Shown in pieces: positions 17,800 to 25,889 of a stretch of 64,000 bases of DNA. Source of the DNA: Methanorbis rubei. GTDB lineage: Archaea; Halobacteriota; Methanomicrobia; Methanomicrobiales; Methanocorpusculaceae. A program made the translations under genes and the position numbers. The number at the start of each line of letters is the position of its first letter. Position 1 is the first letter of the stretch. Location: the NCBI RefSeq assembly GCF_032714495.1, contig NZ_JAWDKB010000004.1:186001-250000 (forward strand). The letters are read 5' to 3'. The notes under the pieces are model-generated. The model saw only the letters and a program-made list of their open reading frames with translations. It searched no databases and had not been told where the DNA came from.

Positions 17800-18345
17800 G
17801 TGAGAGAGCTACGCATCCATGGTAGAGGCGGACAGGGTTCCGTCACGGCTGCGGAACTTATTGCTACCGCAGCCTTCACGGGTGGAGTATACGCCCAGGC
17901 GTTTCCGGCATTTGGTGTCGAACGCCGCGGCGCACCCGTCCAGGCATTCGTACGGTTCAGCAACGAGAAGATTCGGCTGAGAAGCCAGATCTACGAGCCG
18001 GATTATATAATTGTACAGGACAGCACCTTAATTCACGACGTCAACGTATTTGCGGGAATGTCGGAAGGTGGGATTGCAATCATCAACACCGAGAAGAAAG
18101 GAAACTACAACCTTCCAGCAGGTGTCAAACTGATTGTCATCGACGCAACAGCGATTGCTCTTGAAGAGATCGGTCTTCCCATCACCAATACAACGCTGAT
18201 GGGAGCATTTGCCGCAGCAAGCGGTGAGATCACTTTAGAGGCACTCAAAGGCGCAATTGAAGAGCGGTTCCCGGAAAAACTTGCGGCAACCAACTTCGCC
18301 GCAGCACAGCGGGCATACAATATGGTAAAGGAGGGAGCAGTCTAA
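17800..18345 (+). CDS. porC: Pyruvate synthase (pyruvate:ferredoxin oxidoreductase) gamma subunit
   Basis: Gamma subunit of the four-subunit enzyme that carboxylates acetyl-CoA to pyruvate with reduced ferredoxin, the entry to biosynthesis in methanogens. The 181 residues open with the family signature ELRIHGRGGQGSVTAAELI and contain AFPAFGVERRGAPVQAFVR. It starts with GTG at 17800; no better ATG is available. The operon order gamma-delta-alpha-beta is the Por order, not the delta-alpha-beta-gamma order of 2-oxoglutarate oxidoreductase. The next gene overlaps by one base. Confidence 0.93.
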   Translation: MRELRIHGRGGQGSVTAAELIATAAFTGGVYAQAFPAFGVERRGAPVQAFVRFSNEKIRLRSQIYEPDYIIVQDSTLIHDVNVFAGMSEGGIAIINTEKKGNYNLPAGVKLIVIDATAIALEEIGLPITNTTLMGAFAAASGEITLEALKGAIEERFPEKLAATNFAAAQRAYNMVKEGAV

Positions 18346-18611
18346 TGCCGCTTGGAATAGGATGTACAGCACGGCCTGGTCAGGGAAGAAACAACAAGAC
18401 CGGTTCATGGCGGGTCTATTACCCGGTCCTTGACAAGGAAAAGTGTACCAAGTGCGGAACATGCCAGCTGATCTGTCCGGAAGGATGCATCGACCAGCAG
18501 CCTGACAAAAGTTATGAGATTGATCTCGACTTCTGCAAAGGCTGCGGCATGTGTGCCGAAGAGTGCCCTGACAAAGCAAAAGCGATCACCATGCACAAGG
18601 AGGAAAAATAA
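18345..18611 (+). CDS. porD: Pyruvate synthase delta subunit (2[4Fe-4S] ferredoxin)
   Basis: An 88-residue electron-transfer subunit with two 4Fe-4S motifs, CTKCGTCQLICPEGC and CKGCGMCAEECPDKA. The N-terminal GSWRVYYPVLDKEK is typical of PorD. It is preceded by a good ribosome-binding site (ggaggg) inside the end of porC and is followed directly by porA with ggagg 8 bases before its ATG. Confidence 0.95.
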   Translation: MPLGIGCTARPGQGRNNKTGSWRVYYPVLDKEKCTKCGTCQLICPEGCIDQQPDKSYEIDLDFCKGCGMCAEECPDKAKAITMHKEEK

Positions 18612-19769
18612 ATGCCCCTGCAGATGATGGAAGGATCCATTGCTGTCGCGGAGACCGTTCGTCTCTGCCGGCCGCAGGTGATCTCCGCATACCCGATCAC
18701 CCCGCAGACCCATATCGTTGAAGGTCTCGCATCAATTGTTGCCGACGGACGGCTTGACGCAGAGTACATCTGTGTGGAGTCAGAGTTCTCCGCACTCTCC
18801 GCATGTATCGGAGCGTCTGCTGCTGGCAGCAGAGTCTACTCAGCAACAACCTCGCAGGGACTTGCCCTGATGGCTGAAGTGGTCTTCAACTCCGCAGGAA
18901 TGCGGCTGCCAATCGTGATGGGCATTGCCAATCGTGCAATCTCAGCACCGCTGTCTATCTGGAACGACCAGCAGGACTCCATCATGATGAGAGACTCCGG
19001 CTGGCTGCAGTTCTACGCAGAGGATAATCAGGAAGCAGTTGATCTGCACATCCTCTCCTACAAGATCTGTGAGGACCACGACATTCTGCTTCCGGCCTTT
19101 GTGTGCTTTGACGGATTCATCCTCTCGCACGTGTTCGAGCCGGTTGACATCCCGTCAGAAAAGGAAGTCGATGAGTTCCTCGGTCCGTTCAAGCCGTACC
19201 AGCAGCTTGACGTGAAGGATCCGATCTCGTTTGGAATGTATGCAACTCCTGAGTACTATCTTGAGTTCCGGTACGAACATGATCAGGCTGTCCACCGTGC
19301 AGCAGATGCCCTGCGCAAGCATGGAAAAGCATTCGGCGAGAAGTTCGGACGCGACTACTCAGAGCTTGTCGAGGGATACAGACTCGAAGACGCCGAAGTC
19401 GCGATCATTGCGATGGGTTCCATCTGCGGAACGACCAAAGACGCAATCGATGAGATGCGTGCGGAAGGCAAGAAGGTTGGTCTGTTAAAGATCCGCTGCT
19501 TCCGTCCGTTCCCGGCAGCTGATATTGTAAAAGCGCTTGCACACGTGAAGACGGTTGCAGTGCTTGACAAGAACATCAGTCTTGGCGCAAAAGGAGCTGT
19601 AGGAATTGAGGTCAAAGATGCCTGCTACGGCTTAGGCATTCCAATCTACGACTACGTCCTTGGTCTCGGCGGCCGCGACGTGCGCAAGAAGGATATCAAG
19701 AAGATCGTAGAGCTTGCCGAGAAAGGTTCAGGCGATATGTTCTACGGACTGCGCGAGGAGTTGTTATAA
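18612..19769 (+). CDS. porA: Pyruvate synthase alpha subunit
   Basis: A 385-residue alpha subunit carrying the pyrimidine-binding and transketolase C-terminal-like domains. GSIAVAETVRLCRPQVISAY and the YPITPQTHIVEGLA segment contain the conserved YPITPQ. ATTSQGLALMAEVVFNSAGM and RVYSA lie near residue 80, and the C-terminal domain includes KIRCFRPFPAADIVKAL and VLDKNISLGAKG. Its start is immediately downstream of porD, and porB begins with no gap after its stop. Confidence 0.95.
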   Translation: MPLQMMEGSIAVAETVRLCRPQVISAYPITPQTHIVEGLASIVADGRLDAEYICVESEFSALSACIGASAAGSRVYSATTSQGLALMAEVVFNSAGMRLPIVMGIANRAISAPLSIWNDQQDSIMMRDSGWLQFYAEDNQEAVDLHILSYKICEDHDILLPAFVCFDGFILSHVFEPVDIPSEKEVDEFLGPFKPYQQLDVKDPISFGMYATPEYYLEFRYEHDQAVHRAADALRKHGKAFGEKFGRDYSELVEGYRLEDAEVAIIAMGSICGTTKDAIDEMRAEGKKVGLLKIRCFRPFPAADIVKALAHVKTVAVLDKNISLGAKGAVGIEVKDACYGLGIPIYDYVLGLGGRDVRKKDIKKIVELAEKGSGDMFYGLREELL

Positions 19770-20660
19770 ATGGTAGATCGTACAATTGAAAACTTCGACT
19801 GCGGTCACCGCGCTTGCGGCGGCTGCGGGGCATCGTCTGCGGTCAGAATGATTCTGAAGGGTGCCGGAGAAAACACGATCGTGGTCAGCCCTACGGGATG
19901 TCTTGAGGTGTTTTCCACTCCGTATCCTGAGACTGCATGGAAGACACCATGGATTCACTCACTCTTTGAGAATGCATCTGCAGTTGCTTCCGGTGTTGAG
20001 GCAGCCCTGAAAAGACAGGGAAGACTCGGCAAGGAAAAGGTACTTGTTATCGGAGGAGACGGCGCGACCGTTGATATCGGTATGCTCTGTATCTCAGGAG
20101 CTTTCGAGCGCGGTCATGACTTCACCTATGTCTGCTATGACAACGAAGCCTACATGAACACAGGTATCCAGCGTTCCGGAGCAACGCCCTACGATGCTGA
20201 CACGACGACCTCGCCGTCCGGTGTCTGCTCGACGGGAAACAACCGACCGAAAAAGGATCTCCCGCAGATTCTGGTTGCCCACGGCTCGCCCTATGTGGCG
20301 ACCGCAACCATGGCATACCCGATGGACCTGATGAAAAAGGTTGAGAAGGCGATGAACACGCAAGGTCCCTGCTACATCCAGGTGCATGCTCCCTGCTGTA
20401 CCGGATGGGGATATGACGGCGCGAAAACGATGGAGATCGGAAGAATGGCGGTCGAGTGCGGACTGTGGCCCTGCTACGAGATCGTTGACGGCAAACAGAC
20501 TTCGGTAAAGAAAGTTCAGCGCGTTCCGGTCGATGAGTATCTCAAGGCTCAGAAGAGGTTCCGCCACCTGTTCAAGCCGACAAGAAACGATGCAGAGATC
20601 GCAAAAATTCAGGCGATCGCTGATGCCAATGCCGCGAAGTACGGCATTGACATCGAATAA
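19770..20660 (+). CDS. porB: Pyruvate synthase beta subunit
   Basis: A 296-residue thiamine-diphosphate and FeS-binding subunit. The N-terminal [14 protein letters not shown] and [18 protein letters not shown] supply cluster cysteines, and a further conserved cysteine lies in [11 protein letters not shown]. The ThDP motif is [10 protein letters not shown]...[25 protein letters not shown] marks PorB and not the KorB class. The operon ends here with a T-rich tract (tattttttt). Confidence 0.95.
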   Translation: MVDRTIENFDCGHRACGGCGASSAVRMILKGAGENTIVVSPTGCLEVFSTPYPETAWKTPWIHSLFENASAVASGVEAALKRQGRLGKEKVLVIGGDGATVDIGMLCISGAFERGHDFTYVCYDNEAYMNTGIQRSGATPYDADTTTSPSGVCSTGNNRPKKDLPQILVAHGSPYVATATMAYPMDLMKKVEKAMNTQGPCYIQVHAPCCTGWGYDGAKTMEIGRMAVECGLWPCYEIVDGKQTSVKKVQRVPVDEYLKAQKRFRHLFKPTRNDAEIAKIQAIADANAAKYGIDIE

Positions 20661-20670
20661 TATTTTTTTC
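20661..20670 (+). terminator. T-rich transcription stop after porCDAB
   Basis: A tattttttt tract directly follows the porB stop, which is the usual archaeal intrinsic termination signal. There is no strong stem before it. Confidence 0.4.
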
Positions 20671-20708
20671 CAGAATACTTAATCCAAAGAGCGTCAATAT
20701 ATACGATA

Positions 20709-21344
20709 ATGACGTTCGCAACAGATGTGCTTGCTTTACTTCTTGATCCCAAAACATTCTTTGCGGATTCTTCCAAGACCAGCTCTCTGAAACTGCCGGT
20801 TCTGTTTACCGCCATCTACGCAGTTGTCGTGGCAGTGGTGAGTGCTCAGGCATCAGCAGCATCCGCTGAGATGCTCGGACTTGGCAGCATGACCGGGATG
20901 ATGCAGGGAATTGGTGCGGTCAGCGGACTGATAATGACGTTTATCTCCTGGCTTGTTGTGGCACTGGTGTTCTTTGTGTTCATCAAGTTCATTGCCCACA
21001 CACAATCAGGATTCAAACCATTTCTCATCGCAACAGGCTATGCCTCCCTGCCGCTCCTTATCGGAGCAGTCCTCACTTTGATCGTTGATATGATAGCCAA
21101 AGGAACTTTTGACGGATGGATGGGATTTGTTCTCAACCTCGTAATTCTCCTATGGTGTATACCCATCTGGGCATACGGATGCGCGGCAGCAGGAAACGTT
21201 CCGGTTTCTGCGGTGTTCACCGCAATTCTGATCCCAATCATTCTCATGATCGCCTTCACTGCATGGGGGACCTACACAAATCTTGAAGCAATGAACAATC
21301 TTCAGACAGGCGGCTTACAGGTATCCATGGGTCCGCAGCGATAA
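20709..21344 (+). CDS. Yip1-domain membrane protein
   Basis: A 211-residue integral membrane protein with about five hydrophobic segments. It opens with DVLALLLDPKTFFAD, a signature start of prokaryotic Yip1-family proteins, and then alternates Ala/Val/Ile-rich helices with a GYASLPLLIGAVLTLI segment characteristic of the family. Function in prokaryotes is unknown. It is separated from porB by 48 bases with its own AT-rich leader (tcaatatatacgataatg). Confidence 0.85.
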   Translation: MTFATDVLALLLDPKTFFADSSKTSSLKLPVLFTAIYAVVVAVVSAQASAASAEMLGLGSMTGMMQGIGAVSGLIMTFISWLVVALVFFVFIKFIAHTQSGFKPFLIATGYASLPLLIGAVLTLIVDMIAKGTFDGWMGFVLNLVILLWCIPIWAYGCAAAGNVPVSAVFTAILIPIILMIAFTAWGTYTNLEAMNNLQTGGLQVSMGPQR

Positions 21345-21372
21345 TTTTCCAACAATTTTTTTCAATTTTTAA

Positions 21373-21862
21373 TCGTGAACTGTTCACGAAAAAAAAACAT
21401 CACGACGCAGCCGGGATGATTTTGTCCCCCACGGAAAAACGGAACACGCAGAAATTTCACAGAAATAGGAGTTCCGCGGTGTAATTTTGAGAAGTGGTGA
21501 GACTGTCAAAAATGATTTTCAACACGACTCCCATTGTGATTTTTTAAACACGAACCACACGAAAAAACGCAAAACATAAACTCACAAAATAGTACGAAAA
21601 ATACGAAATAGGAGTTTCGATGCGGCAATTGTTGATTGATTCCAGCAGAAACATTTTTTGATCATCGTCTTTACTTTCAGATCTTAGGAGGTATTCAGTG
21701 ACCGCATCTGCATTCAAGATCCTATTTCGTGTTTTTCGAAATATTTCGTGAGATAAACAATTCGTGTTTTTTCGTGTGGTTCGTGTTTAAAAAATCACAC
21801 CGCGTAAGTCCTAAGAAAAAAAAACATCACGGAGCAGACGTGAACATCACGGAAATGAATTG
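21373..21862. repeat. Composite nested inverted repeats in a gene-free stretch
   Basis: The stretch 21345-21881 has no gene. Family B words (ccacggaaaaacggaacacg; aacatcacggagcagacgtg) lie at its two ends. Nested inside is another palindrome: ttaaacacgaaccacacgaa at 21545-21564 pairs with its complement ending at about 21792. Also paired are gcggtgtaattt near 21477 and aaatcacaccgc near 21792, and cctatttcgt/acgaaatagg in the middle. The inner words (cacgaa, cgtgtt) differ from the outer ones, so this looks like one repeat inserted in, or grown within, another. It lies between convergent genes. Confidence 0.8.
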
Positions 21863-21881
21863 TTCTCGTCTGCAAAAAAAG

Positions 21882-22562
21882 TTATGGATAAATTGGTTTT
21901 CTTCGCAGACGCCAGTACCGGTATCCGGCAATACCGAAGATAACTAACCAGACCACCACAAAGATCGGGAAGAATGTGTCATAACTTACCGGATAAAACC
22001 GCATCTCCACATCTTTGGACTCAGTCCAGACCACAACCGTCCCGTAACTTTCAGGATCAAGACTCATCTCCTCAAGAAGAGAGGCCGCCTCATCTCCGGT
22101 GTAGGTCACACCGCCATCTCTGACCGGTCCGAGAATCAGATTATTCGTATGAAACGCTGACGGCAGCAGAACGGTTGTATTGAACGGCACCAGATACTGT
22201 GCATAGATGAGGTTCCCGTCAATAGGGGCATCATAGGTCAGCGTATAATTTCCTTCAGGAAACTTCAGCTCCGTTGAACTTTTGGTAGTATTTACTACCG
22301 TTCCGTTCTCCGCAGTCAGCGTAACATTGTTCGCCTTCAGCTCTCCGCCTTCCCCGATAAAACCGGGAGACATCAGCAGATAGCCGCTCTGGTTTACCAG
22401 AGCGGCCTCTGCAAAGAGCGTGCTACCGTCTTCAGACACCGCGTACACCACAGAGTTCGCGGATACCGGCAGCACCAGCAGCGCAGCTATCAGCAGTACT
22501 GCGATTACAGCACGGAGAGCAGTGCTTCGATGGTCGGGTCGATCTCGATTGGCGGAGCGCAT
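21882..22562 (-). CDS. Archaeal secreted/membrane-anchored protein, DUF5803-like
   Basis: A 226-residue exported protein. The N terminus carries a signal peptide (AVIAVLLIAALLVLPVSA, then NSVVYAVS). The central 150 residues are beta-rich, with many Asn/Thr positions. The C-terminal helix FFPIFVVVWLVIFGIAGYRY is followed by a basic tail WRLRRKPIYP, giving an outside domain with a single anchor. The layout resembles the archaeal DUF5803 family; that name is tentative. Its start lies inside the end of the threonine synthase gene (58-base overlap), implying co-transcription. Confidence 0.72.
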   Translation of the reverse strand: MRSANRDRPDHRSTALRAVIAVLLIAALLVLPVSANSVVYAVSEDGSTLFAEAALVNQSGYLLMSPGFIGEGGELKANNVTLTAENGTVVNTTKSSTELKFPEGNYTLTYDAPIDGNLIYAQYLVPFNTTVLLPSAFHTNNLILGPVRDGGVTYTGDEAASLLEEMSLDPESYGTVVVWTESKDVEMRFYPVSYDTFFPIFVVVWLVIFGIAGYRYWRLRRKPIYP

Positions 22563-23704
22563 TGCTTAATCACCGTTTCCGGATCCTTCAACAGGTGGCC
22601 GGTAACCACACAGACAATCTTCTCGCGGGGGTCAAGCATGCCCTGTTCGGCAAGCTTGCGGATACCGGCAACGGATGCAGCGGATGCCGGCTCAACACCG
22701 ATACCCTCATAGCGCGCAAGGTCACGCTGCATCGCAAGAATTTCTGCATCGGTCACGGACTCTGCGGTTCCCTTCGTCTCGTGGATAGCGCGCAGAGCCT
22801 TCTCTGCGTTTACCGGAGCACCGATACGAATTGCGGACGCAACCGTCTCAGGATTCTGCTCCACAACAACCTCAGGCAGATTGCCTTTGATCGCGTTCAC
22901 AACAGGCATCGCACCTTCAGCCTGAATGGCCGTCATCATTGGCAGCGTGTCAATGAAACCGACATCGCGCCACTCGCACAGACCCTTATAGACCGCAGAG
23001 ATGTTTCCTGCGTTGCCGACCGGCAGAACAATTCTGTCCGGCACACAGCCAAGCTGATCAACCGCCTCAAAACCAATCGTCTTCTGACCCTCAAGCCGGT
23101 ACGGATTGATCGAGTTCAGCAGATAGATGCCGTGGCTGACACAAAGCTCGTGCACCATCTCAAGAGCGCGGTCAAAGTTTCCGCGAATCGAGATGACTTT
23201 TGCTCCATGCATCAGTGCCTGGGCAACCTTGCCGAGAGCCACGTGGCCTGCCGGCAGCAGAACGACCGACGGCATTCCTGCCTTTGCCGCATACACTGCC
23301 ATCGATGCAGACGTGTTGCCGGTTGACGCACAGGCAACAATATTCTTGCCGAGCTGTTTTGCCATCGAAACACCGAGCGTCATGCCGCGGTCCTTAAAGG
23401 AGCCGGACGGATTCATACCCTCGTGCTTTGCATACAGATTCGGCAGCCCCAGCTCTTCACCGATCTTTTTCAGATGGTACAAGGGAGTTCCTCCCTCCTG
23501 CAGGGTGACCGGTTCAATTCTGACCGGCAGGAACTCTTTGTATCTCCAGACCGAGATCGGGCGCTGGTTCAGTTCTTTGCGGGTGATGGTGATCTTATCG
23601 AGATCATATTTGACGGCCAGAAGATGGCCGCACTTCTCACAGTTGTACACAATTGCGTCCGGAGGATACTCCGCACCGCAGTGAACACAGACGAGGCGAT
23701 ACAT
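22505..23704 (-). CDS. thrC: Threonine synthase
   Basis: PLP enzyme making threonine from O-phosphohomoserine. The 399 residues start with a rubredoxin-like zinc knuckle, CVHCGAEYPPDAIVYNCEKC. The PLP lysine lies in PSGSFKDRGMT, followed by CASTGNTSASMAVYAAKAG and the phosphate-binding glycine loop LPVGNAGNISA. This domain order is the normal archaeal form. It overlaps the downstream membrane protein gene. Confidence 0.95.
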   Translation of the reverse strand: MYRLVCVHCGAEYPPDAIVYNCEKCGHLLAVKYDLDKITITRKELNQRPISVWRYKEFLPVRIEPVTLQEGGTPLYHLKKIGEELGLPNLYAKHEGMNPSGSFKDRGMTLGVSMAKQLGKNIVACASTGNTSASMAVYAAKAGMPSVVLLPAGHVALGKVAQALMHGAKVISIRGNFDRALEMVHELCVSHGIYLLNSINPYRLEGQKTIGFEAVDQLGCVPDRIVLPVGNAGNISAVYKGLCEWRDVGFIDTLPMMTAIQAEGAMPVVNAIKGNLPEVVVEQNPETVASAIRIGAPVNAEKALRAIHETKGTAESVTDAEILAMQRDLARYEGIGVEPASAASVAGIRKLAEQGMLDPREKIVCVVTGHLLKDPETVIKQCAPPIEIDPTIEALLSVL

Positions 23705-23737
23705 GCTGTAAACATTTGGTGCTGAAAGGTTAGAATG

Positions 23738-24496
23738 TTATTCCCACACCACTTTTTTTGCCGGCACACCGGAAATTTTCAGGAACACAATCCAGAGCGC
23801 AACCGGCACGAGAAATGTCGCCCAGTACGCATACGAAGTATCGATTCTGCTGAATAAAAATCCGAAAAACAACACAACCGCAACGACCAGGAGAGTGATT
23901 GAATAGATCTTCGGCCTGACATCATGGCCGTCGCTCGTGACCGTGCCACGGACGCGGCGGAACGAAAACGGGTAGAGATAGTGAATGCCTGAGTTGTCGC
24001 AGGTATCTTCCAGCAGATGCAGGAAACATCCAAGCAGAAACGCCGCGCCGAAGATCCAGATGAGAAGGTTGTCGCGCAGGAATTCGAGGTACGGAATATA
24101 GGACAGCACGAAACAGAACAGCCAGATCCAGAATGTCAGAAGCAGCGACATGCAGATGACACCAATCGGCGAGTGCGGGAGCTCGCGGTGTCCCTGCTTC
24201 GGGAGAATTTTCTGACCGAAGATGCCGACAAAGATCATCGAGAGCGGTTTGTAGCAGAAGATGTAGAGAAAGTAGCCGATAACCGGAGTCAGGAAAAATC
24301 TCCGGCCTTTGGCTCCCGGAATTGCCGAGTGGAAGATTGCCGACTCGCGGCCTTTGTCCACGTCCGGCGCTATTGATCCAAAGAAGATGCCAAGCAGAAT
24401 GATAATCGACCATGACCAGTGGATAAGTCCCGCGATCGGGGCGAGAATGACAAGACCGGTCAGGAGGCTGAGTAATATATGGGTTGAGCCTTTCAC
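23738..24496 (-). CDS. YdjM-type membrane-bound metal-dependent hydrolase
   Basis: A 252-residue polytopic protein of the LexA-induced/YdjM family. It starts MKGSTHILLSLLTGLVILAP with the first conserved histidine. It has GSIAPDVDKGRES, GHRELPHSPIG and FLLGCFLHLLEDTCDNSGI, which are the family's scattered His/Asp positions, embedded among about six membrane helices. Activity is unproven in the family. The gene is divergent from the ComEC-like gene and lies 33 bases before thrC on the same strand. Confidence 0.85.
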   Translation of the reverse strand: MKGSTHILLSLLTGLVILAPIAGLIHWSWSIIILLGIFFGSIAPDVDKGRESAIFHSAIPGAKGRRFFLTPVIGYFLYIFCYKPLSMIFVGIFGQKILPKQGHRELPHSPIGVICMSLLLTFWIWLFCFVLSYIPYLEFLRDNLLIWIFGAAFLLGCFLHLLEDTCDNSGIHYLYPFSFRRVRGTVTSDGHDVRPKIYSITLLVVAVVLFFGFLFSRIDTSYAYWATFLVPVALWIVFLKISGVPAKKVVWE

Positions 24497-24566
24497 GGGT
24501 TAGTATTGGATGCCCAGAGAAAATAATCAATGGTTATCTGTTCAGCAGAGAAATAGAATACCAGCT

Positions 24567-25586
24567 ATGGTTGCAAAAAAATCCGGACGAACATCTTCGG
24601 CACGCAAGAAGAAATCAAAGAATATGCCAAAGCAGATTGCAGCAGCAGTGGTGGTGATTGCTGCGGCCGTCTGTGTGTTGATCTTCGGCGGCGGTATGGC
24701 AGGCCCGGCGACCTCGACCACTCTTGCGCCACTCATCACGGATGAGCACGCGTTTTCGATGCATGTGATCGATGTGGGGCAGGCTGATGCCATTCTTCTG
24801 TCCAAAGACGGAAAGTTTGCTCTGGTCGATGCAGGCGAGACGATGAAGCCGTCAGAGAGGGAAGCGCGCGACAAACTTTTCGCATATCTTGACTCGCTGA
24901 ATGTGACAAGACTTGAGTTCCTGCTGCTGACGCATCAGGATTATGATCACATTGGCAGCGCGCTTGATGTGCTGAAAAAGTATGAGGTGGGCACGGTCTA
25001 TGATAATGGCGTTGTCCACACTTCGGCGACCTATGAAAAACTGATGACTCATATTCTGGATCAGAAAATTCCCTACCGCGTGGTTGCAGCAGGAGATGTT
25101 ATCACTTCGCCCTGGCAGGGTGTGACGCTTGAGGTTTTGTCGCCGCAAAAAGATCTGATCATGTCAGGCAAAAACCCTGACATCAATGAAAACTCGGTTG
25201 TGATCAAAGCAGTCTATCAGAATGTGTCCTACCTTTTAACAGGAGATGCGGAGAAGAAGGCTGAGGAGGCAATGCTTGCGGCAGGAGAGGACCTGAATGC
25301 AGATATTCTGAAGGCAGGTCATCACGGAAGTTCGACGTCTTCCACGCAGAAGTTCCTGAACGCGGTGAGTCCTGCAGTAATTGTCATCAGCCTTGGCGAG
25401 GGCAATGAGTACGGGCACCCGCACAAAGAACCTCTCGAGCGGTTTGTGCAGATGACTGAACACATCTACCGGACCGATATGGACGGGGATGTGGTTGTGA
25501 CAACAGACGGAAATGTGTACTCTGTGGTTACGCGAAAAGCCCATATCTACGAGAATGTGATTGTACCGAATCAGGCAGCAGCATGA
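24567..25586 (+). CDS. Membrane-anchored MBL-fold hydrolase, ComEC C-terminal-like
   Basis: A 339-residue protein with a lysine-rich cytoplasmic start (KKSGRTSSARKKKSKN), one membrane helix (IAAAVVVIAAAVCVLIFGGG) and a metallo-beta-lactamase domain outside. Motifs are HVIDVGQADAILL, LVDAGE, HQDYDHIGS (HxxxDH), LLTGDAEKKAEE, LKAGHHGSSTS and SLGEGNEYGHPH. These match the hydrolase half of ComEC/Rec2 without the channel. Related secreted enzymes are thought to be nucleases. The ATG at 24567 is preferred over 24510 because it directly precedes the basic stretch. It overlaps the DUF3006 gene by 4 bases. Confidence 0.88.
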   Translation: MVAKKSGRTSSARKKKSKNMPKQIAAAVVVIAAAVCVLIFGGGMAGPATSTTLAPLITDEHAFSMHVIDVGQADAILLSKDGKFALVDAGETMKPSEREARDKLFAYLDSLNVTRLEFLLLTHQDYDHIGSALDVLKKYEVGTVYDNGVVHTSATYEKLMTHILDQKIPYRVVAAGDVITSPWQGVTLEVLSPQKDLIMSGKNPDINENSVVIKAVYQNVSYLLTGDAEKKAEEAMLAAGEDLNADILKAGHHGSSTSSTQKFLNAVSPAVIVISLGEGNEYGHPHKEPLERFVQMTEHIYRTDMDGDVVVTTDGNVYSVVTRKAHIYENVIVPNQAAA

Positions 25587-25813
25587 GTGAGAAGCTGCTG
25601 ATAACGGTTGATGCTATAGAAGGGGAGAAGGCGTCGCTTCTTCTCCGGCTGCCGGAAGAGGAGCGACCGTTTGGGGTCGTCCCTCTTTCCATGCTGCCGG
25701 AGGGCGTAGCTGTCGGCGACATTCTGTCGATCTCGTTTCAGGCCGAGCCTGAGATGACGGAGGAAGCACGACGGCGGGTAGCGGCGCTGCATGAGAAGCT
25801 GATGCGAAGGTAA
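25583..25813 (+). CDS. DUF3006-like small protein
   Basis: A 76-residue beta-rich protein, LLITVDAIEGEKASLLL followed by VPLSMLPEGVAVGDILSI. This is the pattern of DUF3006 proteins, small beta-barrels frequently encoded next to ComEC-like hydrolases. It is coupled to the hydrolase gene by an ATGA overlap. The function is unknown, possibly an accessory to the hydrolase. Confidence 0.8.
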   Translation: MSEKLLITVDAIEGEKASLLLRLPEEERPFGVVPLSMLPEGVAVGDILSISFQAEPEMTEEARRRVAALHEKLMRR

Positions 25814-25889
25814 TCACGAATTTTTACCAATGCTGCGCATCAGTGATAATGGATAGAAGTTGATTTTAGAAAATTGCGGCTGTGATTGA

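Noticed and set aside
17800-20660. 2-oxoglutarate:ferredoxin oxidoreductase (kor)
   Set aside because: Gene order gamma-delta-alpha-beta and the [10 protein letters not shown] block in the beta subunit fit pyruvate synthase instead.
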